Shown here: positions 1 through 5,461 of the stretch, one piece after another | How the letters are laid out: every line of letters starts with the position of its first letter | How positions within the stretch are numbered: position 1 is the first letter of the stretch | Assembly: GCA_027625215.1 (NCBI GenBank) | Contig: JAQBWJ010000166.1 | Span: forward strand, 1 to 5,915 | Length of the DNA stretch: 5,915 bases | Direction: 5' to 3' | Source of the DNA: Candidatus Poribacteria bacterium | GTDB lineage: Bacteria > Poribacteria > WGA-4E > GCA-2687025 | Notes under the pieces: model-generated | What the model was told of the DNA's origin: nothing | Seen by the model: only the letters and a program-made list of their open reading frames with translations | The model's database searches: none | Made by a program: the position numbers and the translations under genes

Positions 1-995
1 GTCAACACGAGGTCGAGGAAATAGCGGTAGGCGTCCACCGCCTCCTGTACGCGACCTGTTCGCTCGTACGCGACCGCTTGCAGATAGCACGCCTCAGCCG
101 CCATCCAGAATGTCGGACGATCCGTGACAAGTGTCGTCAGCGCGTCCAGCGCGCGATTTGAGTCGCCCGACGCGAGATACAGTTTGCCCAGTTGGAACAA
201 TGCCGGAGCGTCATACGTGCTGGCTGGATATCGTTCGACCACCCAGCGGTACGCTTCGACGGCGTGTTCGGCGTCATCCTTTTGGGCGAAGACGCGCCCG
301 ATCTGAAACTGCGCCTCCGCCGAGCGTTCATGGTTCGGGTTCGCCAAGATGAAGTTTTTGTACTCGCGGATCGCCGCGTCGAAATCTTTGAGATCGCTGT
401 AAAACTCGGCGATATCGAATGTCAGTCGCGCTTTTTGGGCGGTATCGGTGGCGCGTGCCACGATGGCGAGTTTCGCTTCGAGCATGTCCAACGTGCCGAT
501 CCGCGCCTGAGCCGTCTGTTGGTACATCAGGCTCGTTTGCGCGGCATCGCGGACGACCTCTTGGTACAAGCGTCGCGCGTCGCCGTACTTCTTCCATCGA
601 CCGTACACCTCTGCCTGATACATTTTGGCGAGCAGTGCGTCGTCCTGTCGCGCGTTCTTGCAGAGGGTGATGACGGAGCCGTAGGCGTTCAGGGCGACGG
701 CGTAGTCGCGCATTGAGGTCGCGTATTCGCCTTTGCGGAACAGAAGCCAGATGCACTGCTCGCGGTCGTGAGTGAAGCGGAGTTTGTTGTCAATGATCGC
801 AATGGCGCCGCGCAAATCGCCCGATTTCGCCGCGCGGGTGATCGCGTCGTCCTCCGGCGAGATTGTCTGCGCCATCACGGTAATCGCCGCAACGACGCAA
901 ACGACGCACGCCAGCGCCAGCGCAATCGCCCGTCCCCGTCCGTCTCGCGCGGATGGTGCGGACGCGCGAACCGAATGTGCGATCCAGTTGGTCAT
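1..995 (-). CDS. Exported TPR-repeat protein (C-terminus beyond left edge)
   Basis: Open minus-strand frame of 331 codons running off the left edge; the C-terminus is missing. From the ATG at 995, residues 23-42 form a hydrophobic segment ending V-M-A before Q43, which reads as a Sec signal peptide (cleavage after A42) or an N-terminal anchor. The rest is alpha-helical repeat of TPR type: helix pairs with G-D-x-x-x-A and A-x-x-x-Y/F patterns around 59-71, 93-109, 133-148, 200-218, 231-255, 267-290 and 302-328, e.g. K-D-F-D-A-A-I-R-E-Y at 203-212. It resembles the TPR proteins of the YbgF/BamD-like type that scaffold envelope complexes, but no specific partner can be named. It lies 166 bp after the anti-sigma-like gene on the same strand, with a candidate ECF promoter in the gap. 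The ATG was chosen because the signal peptide starts just inside it. The frame stays open upstream to about 1122, but the GTG at 1019 and TTGs at 1022 and 1073 lack a Shine-Dalgarno sequence. The ATG lacks a purine-rich site too. Confidence 0.86.
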   Translation of the reverse strand, partial: MTNWIAHSVRASAPSARDGRGRAIALALACVVCVVAAITVMAQTISPEDDAITRAAKSGDLRGAIAIIDNKLRFTHDREQCIWLLFRKGEYATSMRDYAVALNAYGSVITLCKNARQDDALLAKMYQAEVYGRWKKYGDARRLYQEVVRDAAQTSLMYQQTAQARIGTLDMLEAKLAIVARATDTAQKARLTFDIAEFYSDLKDFDAAIREYKNFILANPNHERSAEAQFQIGRVFAQKDDAEHAVEAYRWVVERYPASTYDAPALFQLGKLYLASGDSNRALDALTTLVTDRPTFWMAAEACYLQAVAYERTGRVQEAVDAYRYFLDLVL

Positions 996-1038
996 ATTAG
1001 GAGGTCGTAAACCCGTCACCAATGCGAGTTCGAATACG

Positions 1039-1065
1039 TCTGATATCGTTCCACGATTGCGTTCC
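1039..1065 (-). promoter_or_regulatory. Alternative RpoE-like promoter candidate for the TPR gene (weak)
   Basis: On the minus strand GGAACGC (1065-1059) is followed after 15 nt by TCAGA (1043-1039). This has the general shape of an RpoE-type promoter (GGAACTT, then a TCTGA-like -10). It would start RNA near 1033, about 40 nt before the TPR ATG, a more usual leader than the competing element at 1124-1149. A second GGAACG lies 12 nt further on, which blurs the assignment. It is a single, uncorroborated match. Confidence 0.2.
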
Positions 1066-1123
1066 GTATTCAACGGTCGAGATCGATGGAATGTCACAAC
1101 CGTCGTATACGTACAAGAGTACT

Positions 1124-1149
1124 AACGTGGGCACGTCGTCGGGGTTGAC
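1124..1149 (-). promoter_or_regulatory. Candidate ECF-type promoter upstream of the TPR gene
   Basis: On the minus strand GTCAACC (1149-1143) is followed 15 nt later by CGTT (1127-1124). This has the usual ECF layout: an AAC-containing -35 and a CGT-type -10. The same GTCAACC heptamer precedes the sigma gene (2721-2715) with a 16-nt spacer and the same CGTT, which is the main reason for listing it. Transcription would start near 1118, giving a leader of about 120 nt to the TPR ATG. The spacer is one base shorter than in the sigma-gene copy, and the -10 overlaps a 12-nt palindrome (1125-1136). Confidence 0.35.
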
Positions 1150-1161
1150 GGGATGGGGTCG

Positions 1162-1857
1162 TTAGGGTGTGGTGGCGTCCGCGAATAGCGGTCGGAAGGT
1201 TGCGCCTGTCGAGGTGACGGCGGTACGCATCAATGCGGAGCGCTCCGATTCGGCGACGCGCGACGCCCAAGAGTCGGGGTCTTTGGAAAGGACTTGCTCG
1301 TACATCACCATCGCCGACTCGATTTCGCCCCGACCGTACTGCAGCAACTGGGCTTCCTCAATCAGACGGTTGTGTTCGTTCACACGAAACGTCTCGTGGT
1401 GAGAGCGCGTCGGGACGTTGTAAAGGGGGGTTACGAAGTTCCCGGCGATAAACGCTGTCGTATCCACAGGCTCAGGTTTCAACGCCAACGCCGCGCCGAA
1501 CATCAAACATGCCGCCGTGAACGCGCCGACGCCCGTCCACACCTTCCACGTTTCCGCGAGGTGGTTGGTGATGCGGAGAGTCCGCTGGAGCGGCGCAGGG
1601 CTCAATCGCTTCGACTGAGCCGCGACCGACGCGATTTCGCGGTAGATGTTGTCTTCAAGGTCTTCGAGGTAGTCGTCCGCCGATTCGTCGGCATCCATCT
1701 CGAAGAACGAGACGGTGACGCGAAACTCCTCAACCAAACGCGCGAACGAAGCGTTGTCTGCGATCTGCCGCTCGACAACCATGCGATCCTCGCCCTCCAG
1801 TTCACCGGCGAGGTACGGCAGGATCAACAACTCCAAATCGGTCGGTTCCTCCGACAC
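1162..1857 (-). CDS. Probable membrane-bound anti-sigma factor without a zinc motif
   Basis: A 231-residue single-pass membrane protein directly downstream of, and codirectional with, the ECF sigma gene. The cytoplasmic head (1-106) begins with the L-P-Y-L-A-G-E-L block (13-20) and following helices that recall the start of anti-sigma domains ('YLDGEL'). An acidic helix follows (about 51-75). One transmembrane segment lies at 107-126 (W-T-G-V-G to L-A-L). The outer tail (127-231) holds a TPR-like helix pair at about 167-203 (A-M-V-M-Y-E-Q-V-L then K-D-P-D-S-W). The HxxxCxxC motif of zinc-binding anti-sigma factors is absent; the only cysteine is in the membrane segment. By position and topology it should hold the neighbouring sigma factor at the membrane. 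The partner assignment is inferred, not shown by a catalytic motif. The frame is open into the sigma gene (to 2058), but such a start would overlap it by 98 nt. I chose the GTG at 1857 (AGGA, 6-nt spacer); a TTG at 1902 behind GGGGAG is nearly as good and adds 15 residues. Confidence 0.78.
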   Translation of the reverse strand: MSEEPTDLELLILPYLAGELEGEDRMVVERQIADNASFARLVEEFRVTVSFFEMDADESADDYLEDLEDNIYREIASVAAQSKRLSPAPLQRTLRITNHLAETWKVWTGVGAFTAACLMFGAALALKPEPVDTTAFIAGNFVTPLYNVPTRSHHETFRVNEHNRLIEEAQLLQYGRGEIESAMVMYEQVLSKDPDSWASRVAESERSALMRTAVTSTGATFRPLFADATTP

Positions 1858-1960
1858 CGTTGATCCTGCTTTGGGATGGCTGTGTGCGTCGCGTGCGTTC
1901 AAAACGTCTCCCCGTTGTCGGACCGGTTTTCCCGTCAATCCATTGCCGAGCGGTTGCCGA

Positions 1961-2632
1961 TTATATTTCTTGCCTTGCGCGCATCGGTCCAAGCAGTTCG
2001 CGGAGTTTGGCGACGGCGCGGAACAGATGTATTTTCGCGGTTCCCTCGGCGATGTCAAGAGTCTTGGCGACCTCTTTCACCTGAAGTCCGCCGTAGTGGT
2101 GCAACAGAAACACGTCGCGCTGTCGGTCGGACAGTTCGCCGACCGCGCCTCGAATCACGTCGGACAGTTCGCTCTCTTCCGCCATTTGCGCGGGGTTGCT
2201 GAACAGGTCGTCCGTCGTCGGTTCCGGGATCGTCGATTCTGCTTCGTCGAGCGATTCGGTGCGTCGTCGGCTGCGCGAACGGTGATAGTCGATGCAGAGG
2301 TTCCGCGTAATCTTGTAGAGCCACGTGTACCAACTCGCCTTCGGTTCCCACTTGGGGAGGGCGAGGTAGGCGCGCACGAACGTGTCCTGTGTGATGTCGA
2401 GCGCGTCCTCGTGCGATTTCGTCTGATGGTACGCGAGCATGTAGACCCGCGACTTGTACCGCTTCACCAGCACGTCGAACGCGCGGGTGTCGCCGTCCTG
2501 CGCCGCGAGGATCAGTTCGCGGTCGGGTGCTTCGTCGCGTAGAAGCGCAGTTGGAAACGCTTGTGTCCATTCGCGTTCGGTGTGGATCGCGCCAACCGTC
2601 GGGGTCGTCATCGCTGTAGTTGTGCCGCGCAT
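1961..2632 (-). CDS. ECF-family RNA polymerase sigma factor (RpoE-like)
   Basis: A 223-residue sigma-70 family protein with only regions 2 and 4, the hallmark of ECF (group 4) factors that redirect RNA polymerase to stress or envelope promoters. Region 2 spans about 37-118: D-R-E-L-I-L-A-A-Q-D-G-D with F-D-V-L-V-K-R-Y, then D-I-T-Q-D-T-F-V-R-A (core binding), then W-Y-T-W-L-Y-K-I-T-R-N-L-C-I-D-Y (region 2.3/2.4, -10 melting and recognition). An acidic, proline-containing linker (about 124-155) leads to region 4 (156-215), with L-S-D-R-Q-R-D-V-F-L and the helix-turn-helix V-K-E-V-A-K-T-L-D-I-A-E-G-T-A-K-I-H that reads the -35. A 35-residue N-terminal extension precedes region 2. The ATG at 2632 has GGGGGT with a 6-nt spacer; in-frame starts at 2686 and 2734 lack a ribosome site and would overlap the candidate promoter region. 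The anti-sigma-like gene follows on the same strand, the usual ECF arrangement. No C-terminal SnoaL-like or other extra domain is present. Confidence 0.95.
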   Translation of the reverse strand: MRGTTTAMTTPTVGAIHTEREWTQAFPTALLRDEAPDRELILAAQDGDTRAFDVLVKRYKSRVYMLAYHQTKSHEDALDITQDTFVRAYLALPKWEPKASWYTWLYKITRNLCIDYHRSRSRRRTESLDEAESTIPEPTTDDLFSNPAQMAEESELSDVIRGAVGELSDRQRDVFLLHHYGGLQVKEVAKTLDIAEGTAKIHLFRAVAKLRELLGPMRARQEI

Positions 2633-2694
2633 TGTTTTACCCCCAGCGTACGATGATGCCTTCCGAAGACCTGTTAAAATGAGCATACCGTCAA

Positions 2695-2721
2695 AACGAA
2701 CGAAAAAGCCAGTCGGTTGAC
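2695..2721 (-). promoter_or_regulatory. Candidate autoregulatory ECF promoter of the sigma gene
   Basis: On the minus strand GTCAACC (2721-2715), then 16 nt that include a T-run, then CGTT (2698-2695). AAC-type -35 with CGT-type -10 at 16-17 nt is the common layout for ECF promoters, and ECF genes often autoregulate. RNA would start near 2688, about 55 nt before the ATG. A terminator lies upstream at 2804-2838, so the sigma gene needs a promoter in roughly this interval. A weak 4-bp hairpin plus T-run overlaps the site and is an alternative reading. Confidence 0.4.
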
Positions 2722-2748
2722 CCGTACGCGGCAATTTGTTCGTCTATC

Positions 2749-2877
2749 ACACAATACAACGCGAATATCGGATCGTGTGTTGGCAAGAAATTGTCGAATC
2801 GTTAAAAAACGTCGCGCAATCTCCCAAAATCGCACAACACGCTTCAATATACGGAAAGGTCACGGTTTGTATTGTGT
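2749..2877. repeat. 11-bp perfect inverted repeat bracketing the terminator
   Basis: The plus strand reads ACACAATACAA at 2749-2759 and its exact reverse complement TTGTATTGTGT at 2867-2877, with 107 nt between. The match does not extend on either side. The arms surround the intrinsic terminator at 2804-2838. They could be a pair of binding sites, a long-range RNA stem, or a chance match in AT-rich DNA. No target-site duplication is visible to support a mobile element. Confidence 0.45.
2804..2838 (-). terminator. Rho-independent terminator of the membrane-protein gene
   Basis: Minus-strand RNA has a 10-bp stem, GUUGUGCGAU (2838-2829) pairing with AUUGCGCGAC (2820-2811), including three G-U wobbles. 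The loop is 8 nt (2828-2821), followed by G and six U (2809-2804). It lies about 140 nt after the stop of the DUF6785-like gene and about 170 nt before the sigma gene, so it separates the two units. The wobble pairs make it moderately strong, and only the minus-strand direction has the U-run. Confidence 0.75.
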
Positions 2878-2977
2878 ACGGTTCGACATTCGCTATGCGA
2901 CATCGCTCAATAGTCCGATGGCTGGAGGTCGTCAAGCCCAATCAGCGCGTTCATTGAGTAGTGGCTCCTAACCCGAA

Positions 2978-4915
2978 TCACCAATGACCCGTGCCCAACG
3001 GCAGCCCCGTGAAGACGCTCGCCAACCCCCAAATGCTCCTCGCCGAACCTTCCCCCAAGATGATCCCCATGAAGAACCATCCGACGTGCGTGTGCGCCTT
3101 CATCCCGTAGAACCGCAACGTGATCCACTTGATGAGCCAACTCGCAAACAGACACGACCAGAAGACGCCCATCCCCCAACTGCTCGACACGGCGTACCCC
3201 GCCGGATGCAGGGGCCACCACACGAACCGCGCCCGCAATCCCGCCAAGACGAACGTGATCGCCGCGCCGACAACGTGAAACGCCATGCGAGGCGCGTCCG
3301 GTTCCAGCGGGGAGGTGAGCCATCCGGTCAGTCGGTTGAACGGTTCCAAACCGAACCAGAGTCCGGGTCCAACGATGCGGCTTTGCGTCCCGTACCGATA
3401 GGCGAGGTCGAGGAACGCCCAGAACGAAAACACGCCGCCCAGCACAACGGCAATCGTCATCGCGGACACCATGCCGCGATTGTTCAAGTTGACCCGCTCC
3501 GCCATCTTGAACCCTTCGAGTTGATGCGGCATCGGATGACCGCGAAACGCCCGCGTCAAGAACCAGAACAGCGACATGATCGTCAGGTTGCGCGCGCCGA
3601 CTTCTCGCGTGCCAAGAGTCATCGTGAGCATCTGTTCGGGCCCCGCGTAGTGCAGGTCGTGGACGGGCGTGCCGAGTTCCGCCCGCATCCGGTTCACTGC
3701 GACGACGAGTAGCCCGTACAACCCGAAGAACGCGATCACCGCCCACAACGACATCCCCGCGTACAGGCAGAACGCCATCACGACCGCGCAGCCGCCGATA
3801 AATCCGATCAACGCGGTGCGATAGGTAAACGGTTCGCGCTCCTCATCTTCAAAAACTGGACGCCGAAAGATGTGGATGAAGACGTTGCGGAAATGCTTTC
3901 GAGTCACCCACAACGCGAGCAGCCCCAGCGCGAGGTAGCCGCCGCCCGTCTGGTCCGTCACATATGGGAACCCCGGCAGCGACCTCAGCCCCAGCGCGGA
4001 GGCGAGCACCTCCTGCATCTTCCACATCCAGTAAAAGAACCAAGCCGAAAACGACAGGTCGAGCGGAATGAAGAACCCAAGACCGATGACGTACGGATAA
4101 AACGCAATCGTCACCCCGCTCAGGACGTTCCAGGGCTTTTCGGTGAAGAGCAGGTTGCCGATATTCTGCCGCGCGTAGGGGAGGATCGGCAGCGAGGGGA
4201 TCAATGTCTTCGAGCCGTTGTAGAACTCCAACCCCGCGCCGACGGCGATGCCGATCCACACCAACTGCCGCGAGAAAAACCGTTGCGTATCCGCCGCGAC
4301 TTCCAACGGCAGTTGAATCACCGGGTAGGCGAGTTTCTCCTTCTCCGTCCACTGACGCCGGATGATCGCGTTGAAGCAGAGCATCGTGAACACCAACGCC
4401 GAGATAAACCCGCACCACGCCAGCATCGGGACCGCCCACGCGCGAAGCGTCTCGGCGTGGTAAAGCGACGACTCGCCGCGATAGTACCCGTCCAGCACGC
4501 TCAGGTCGGAAACGGTCAACCAACTTGGCAGATACGGCTGAATGAGGGTCGCCCACTCGTTTTCCGGCGTCGCCAACCAGAAGGCGTGTCCGAGCGCGGG
4601 GACGAGAATTTCCATCATGTCGTGACTGGCAATGGCGGACGCGATTCCGATCATCGAATAGACGACGAGGAGTTCGTCGTCGCGGAGGGCGGCGCGCGGC
4701 ATCACGCGGCGAACGCCGAGATTCACCATCGCCAAGAGGAACAGCAGAAACACGGCGTTGAAAAAGAGGGAAACGACCGTCGGATGACCTGAATACCAGA
4801 CGATCTCGGTCGTCATGATCCAGTAGGCGTTGATCGGGATCAGCAAAGCGCCGAGCGCAATCGCCTTTAGGGAGACGCCGCGCGTCGCCGATGTGTGGAT
4901 GGAATCTTTACGCAC
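2978..4915 (-). CDS. Large polytopic membrane protein, DUF6784/DUF6785 type (OPT-transporter-like)
   Basis: About 645 residues with some 13-15 hydrophobic membrane segments, for example near 16-37, 48-70, 155-184, 266-287, 289-309, 365-385, 387-407, 482-505, 545-562, 575-599 and 611-639. I recognise the overall pattern as the DUF6784/DUF6785 membrane proteins. Key blocks are E-K-L-A-Y-P-V-I-Q-L-P (193-203), D-Q-T-G-G-G-Y-L-A (321-329), R-A-E-L-G-T-P-V-H-D (411-420), the H-P-A-G-Y-A-V-S-S-S-W block (570-580), and a C-terminal G-W-F-F-M-G-I-I-L-G-E. The K-L-A-Y-P motif after a membrane segment recalls oligopeptide/metal-chelate OPT transporters, so a role as an inner-membrane carrier is plausible, but the substrate is unknown. 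Start: the frame is open to a GTG at 4948, which has no ribosome site and lies upstream of the predicted transcription start. The GTG at 4915 has AGGA with a 10-nt spacer, and the GTG at 4921 is a close alternative. It follows arsC by 76 nt and ends 140 nt before an intrinsic terminator. Confidence 0.88.
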   Translation of the reverse strand: MRKDSIHTSATRGVSLKAIALGALLIPINAYWIMTTEIVWYSGHPTVVSLFFNAVFLLFLLAMVNLGVRRVMPRAALRDDELLVVYSMIGIASAIASHDMMEILVPALGHAFWLATPENEWATLIQPYLPSWLTVSDLSVLDGYYRGESSLYHAETLRAWAVPMLAWCGFISALVFTMLCFNAIIRRQWTEKEKLAYPVIQLPLEVAADTQRFFSRQLVWIGIAVGAGLEFYNGSKTLIPSLPILPYARQNIGNLLFTEKPWNVLSGVTIAFYPYVIGLGFFIPLDLSFSAWFFYWMWKMQEVLASALGLRSLPGFPYVTDQTGGGYLALGLLALWVTRKHFRNVFIHIFRRPVFEDEEREPFTYRTALIGFIGGCAVVMAFCLYAGMSLWAVIAFFGLYGLLVVAVNRMRAELGTPVHDLHYAGPEQMLTMTLGTREVGARNLTIMSLFWFLTRAFRGHPMPHQLEGFKMAERVNLNNRGMVSAMTIAVVLGGVFSFWAFLDLAYRYGTQSRIVGPGLWFGLEPFNRLTGWLTSPLEPDAPRMAFHVVGAAITFVLAGLRARFVWWPLHPAGYAVSSSWGMGVFWSCLFASWLIKWITLRFYGMKAHTHVGWFFMGIILGEGSARSIWGLASVFTGLPLGTGHW

Positions 4916-4938
4916 CGTCACCCCGTCCTTCGTCGCGC

Positions 4939-4968
4939 ACGATACCACGCGGGCGAAGGGGTCGTCAA
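4939..4968 (-). promoter_or_regulatory. Candidate housekeeping promoter of the membrane-protein gene
   Basis: The minus strand reads TTGACG (4968-4963; 5 of 6 to TTGACA), 18 nt, then TATCGT (4944-4939; 4 of 6 to TATAAT), in the gap after arsC. RNA would start near 4932, just before AAGGA (4930-4926), which places the real start codon at 4921 or 4915 with a very short leader. The gene could still also be read through from arsC. Confidence 0.45.
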
Positions 4969-4991
4969 TTTGGAGAGCGCGTTTGCGGCTG

Positions 4992-5351
4992 TCAGAGCAG
5001 AGACGCGATCAACTCCGGCGGACGCCCGATGACCGCCTTGTCGCCGCGAATCACGACTGGACGCTGCATCAAAATCGGATGTTTGAGGATCGCCTGAATG
5101 ATCTTTTCGCGCGACACGTTCGGCTTGTCGAGTCCGCTCGCCGTGTATTCGTCGCGCTCGGTGCGAAGCAGGTCGCGCGGCTCGATACCGAGCATGTCGA
5201 TGATGCGGCTGAGCGTTGCCGCATCGGGCGGAGTCCTCAAGTATTCGATGACCGTCGGCTCGATGTTTCGCTCGGCGAGATACTCGATTGATCCGCGCGA
5301 TTTACTGCATTGCGGGTTGTGATAAAGCGTCCATTCGTTCGATTTGCTCAT
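4992..5351 (-). CDS. arsC: ArsC-family arsenate reductase, glutaredoxin-dependent type
   Basis: 119 residues, the normal length for the thioredoxin-fold ArsC/YfgD family, which reduces arsenate to arsenite in the cytoplasm using glutathione and glutaredoxin. The N-terminal strand Y-H-N-P-Q-C-S-K-S-R places the catalytic cysteine at C15, the only cysteine in the protein. The arginines that bind the anion in plasmid R773 ArsC (C12, R60, R94, R107) have counterparts at C15, R63, R97 and R110, all shifted by exactly three. H-P-I-L-M-Q-R-P (91-98) and I-G-R-P-P-E (108-113) are family signatures. This favours a working ArsC over Spx, which lacks this set. The ATG at 5351 was chosen, with AAGG 9 nt upstream; a TTG three codons earlier (5360) is less likely. 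No arsR, arsB or acr3 lies next to it; the downstream gene is the large membrane protein. A related reductase of unknown substrate cannot be excluded. Confidence 0.92.
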   Translation of the reverse strand: MSKSNEWTLYHNPQCSKSRGSIEYLAERNIEPTVIEYLRTPPDAATLSRIIDMLGIEPRDLLRTERDEYTASGLDKPNVSREKIIQAILKHPILMQRPVVIRGDKAVIGRPPELIASLL

Positions 5352-5382
5352 CGATTCCAACCTTTTTTGCCGATTCGTCGTG

Positions 5383-5412
5383 TTGTGACGGGCATTACGA
5401 CGGTAGTATACT
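5383..5412 (+). promoter_or_regulatory. Candidate promoter of the rubredoxin-like gene, with a self-complementary -10
   Basis: TTGTGA (5383-5388; 4 of 6) and TATACT (5407-5412; 5 of 6) with an 18-nt spacer, in the 110-bp divergent gap. RNA would start near 5419, leaving a leader of about 43 nt. The -10 sits in the perfect palindrome AGTATACT (5405-5412), so the opposite strand also reads TATACT and could drive arsC, although I see no good -35 at the normal distance for that direction. Confidence 0.45.
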
Positions 5413-5449
5413 CAATCCCGGTTCTCAATTCGAGCCATGTCCCCCAAAT

Positions 5450-5454
5450 GGAGG
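5450..5454 (+). promoter_or_regulatory. Strong ribosome-binding site fixing the rubredoxin-like start
   Basis: GGAGG followed by a 7-nt spacer to the ATG at 5462. It settles the start of a frame that is open back to 5288 and would otherwise overlap arsC. An ATG at 5449 sits on the ribosome site itself, in another frame. Confidence 0.85.
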
Positions 5455-5461
5455 AAAACGA

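Larger units (their letters stand above)
2633..2977. other. 345-bp gene-free, AT-richer intergenic region
   Basis: Gap between the sigma gene start and the end of the membrane-protein gene. Positions 2741-2880 count to about 44% GC, clearly below the flanking genes. Open frames here (73 aa plus strand, 64 aa minus strand) overlap each other, lack ribosome-binding sites and show no recognisable motif, so I do not call them genes. What it does hold is an intrinsic terminator on the minus strand (2804-2838), a candidate ECF promoter (2695-2721), an 11-bp inverted repeat (2749-2759 with 2867-2877) and a short imperfect tandem repeat (CGACATTCGCT at 2884-2894, CGACATCGCT at 2898-2907). Confidence 0.75.

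Noticed and set aside
192..716. 174-aa plus-strand frame opposite the TPR gene
   Set aside because: Antisense shadow of the TPR coding frame, which has a signal peptide and regular repeats; typical of GC-rich DNA.
1022..1165. 47-codon plus-strand frame (ATG at 1022) with AGGAGGT 17 nt upstream
   Set aside because: The spacer is far too long for normal initiation, the product resembles nothing, and it runs into the end of the anti-sigma gene from the opposite strand.
1715..2542. 275-aa plus-strand frame spanning the sigma/anti-sigma junction
   Set aside because: Antisense to the sigma gene, whose regions 2 and 4 are unmistakable; the product has no domain.
2699..2720. Weak hairpin plus T5 on the minus strand as a second terminator
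   Set aside because: Only a 4-bp stem with a wobble pair; the ECF-promoter reading of the same bases is better supported.
2911..2940. Minus-strand TTGACG-17-TATTGA as a sigma-70 promoter for the sigma gene
   Set aside because: The -10 matches only 3 of 6, and the intrinsic terminator at 2804-2838 lies between it and the gene.
2736..2957. 73-aa plus-strand and 64-aa minus-strand frames in the intergenic gap
   Set aside because: They overlap each other on opposite strands, lack ribosome sites and cross the terminator and inverted repeat; chance frames in AT-richer DNA.
3872..4792. 306-aa plus-strand frame opposite the membrane-protein gene
   Set aside because: Arginine/histidine/glutamine-rich low-complexity product, as expected from the complement of a hydrophobic gene; no ribosome site.
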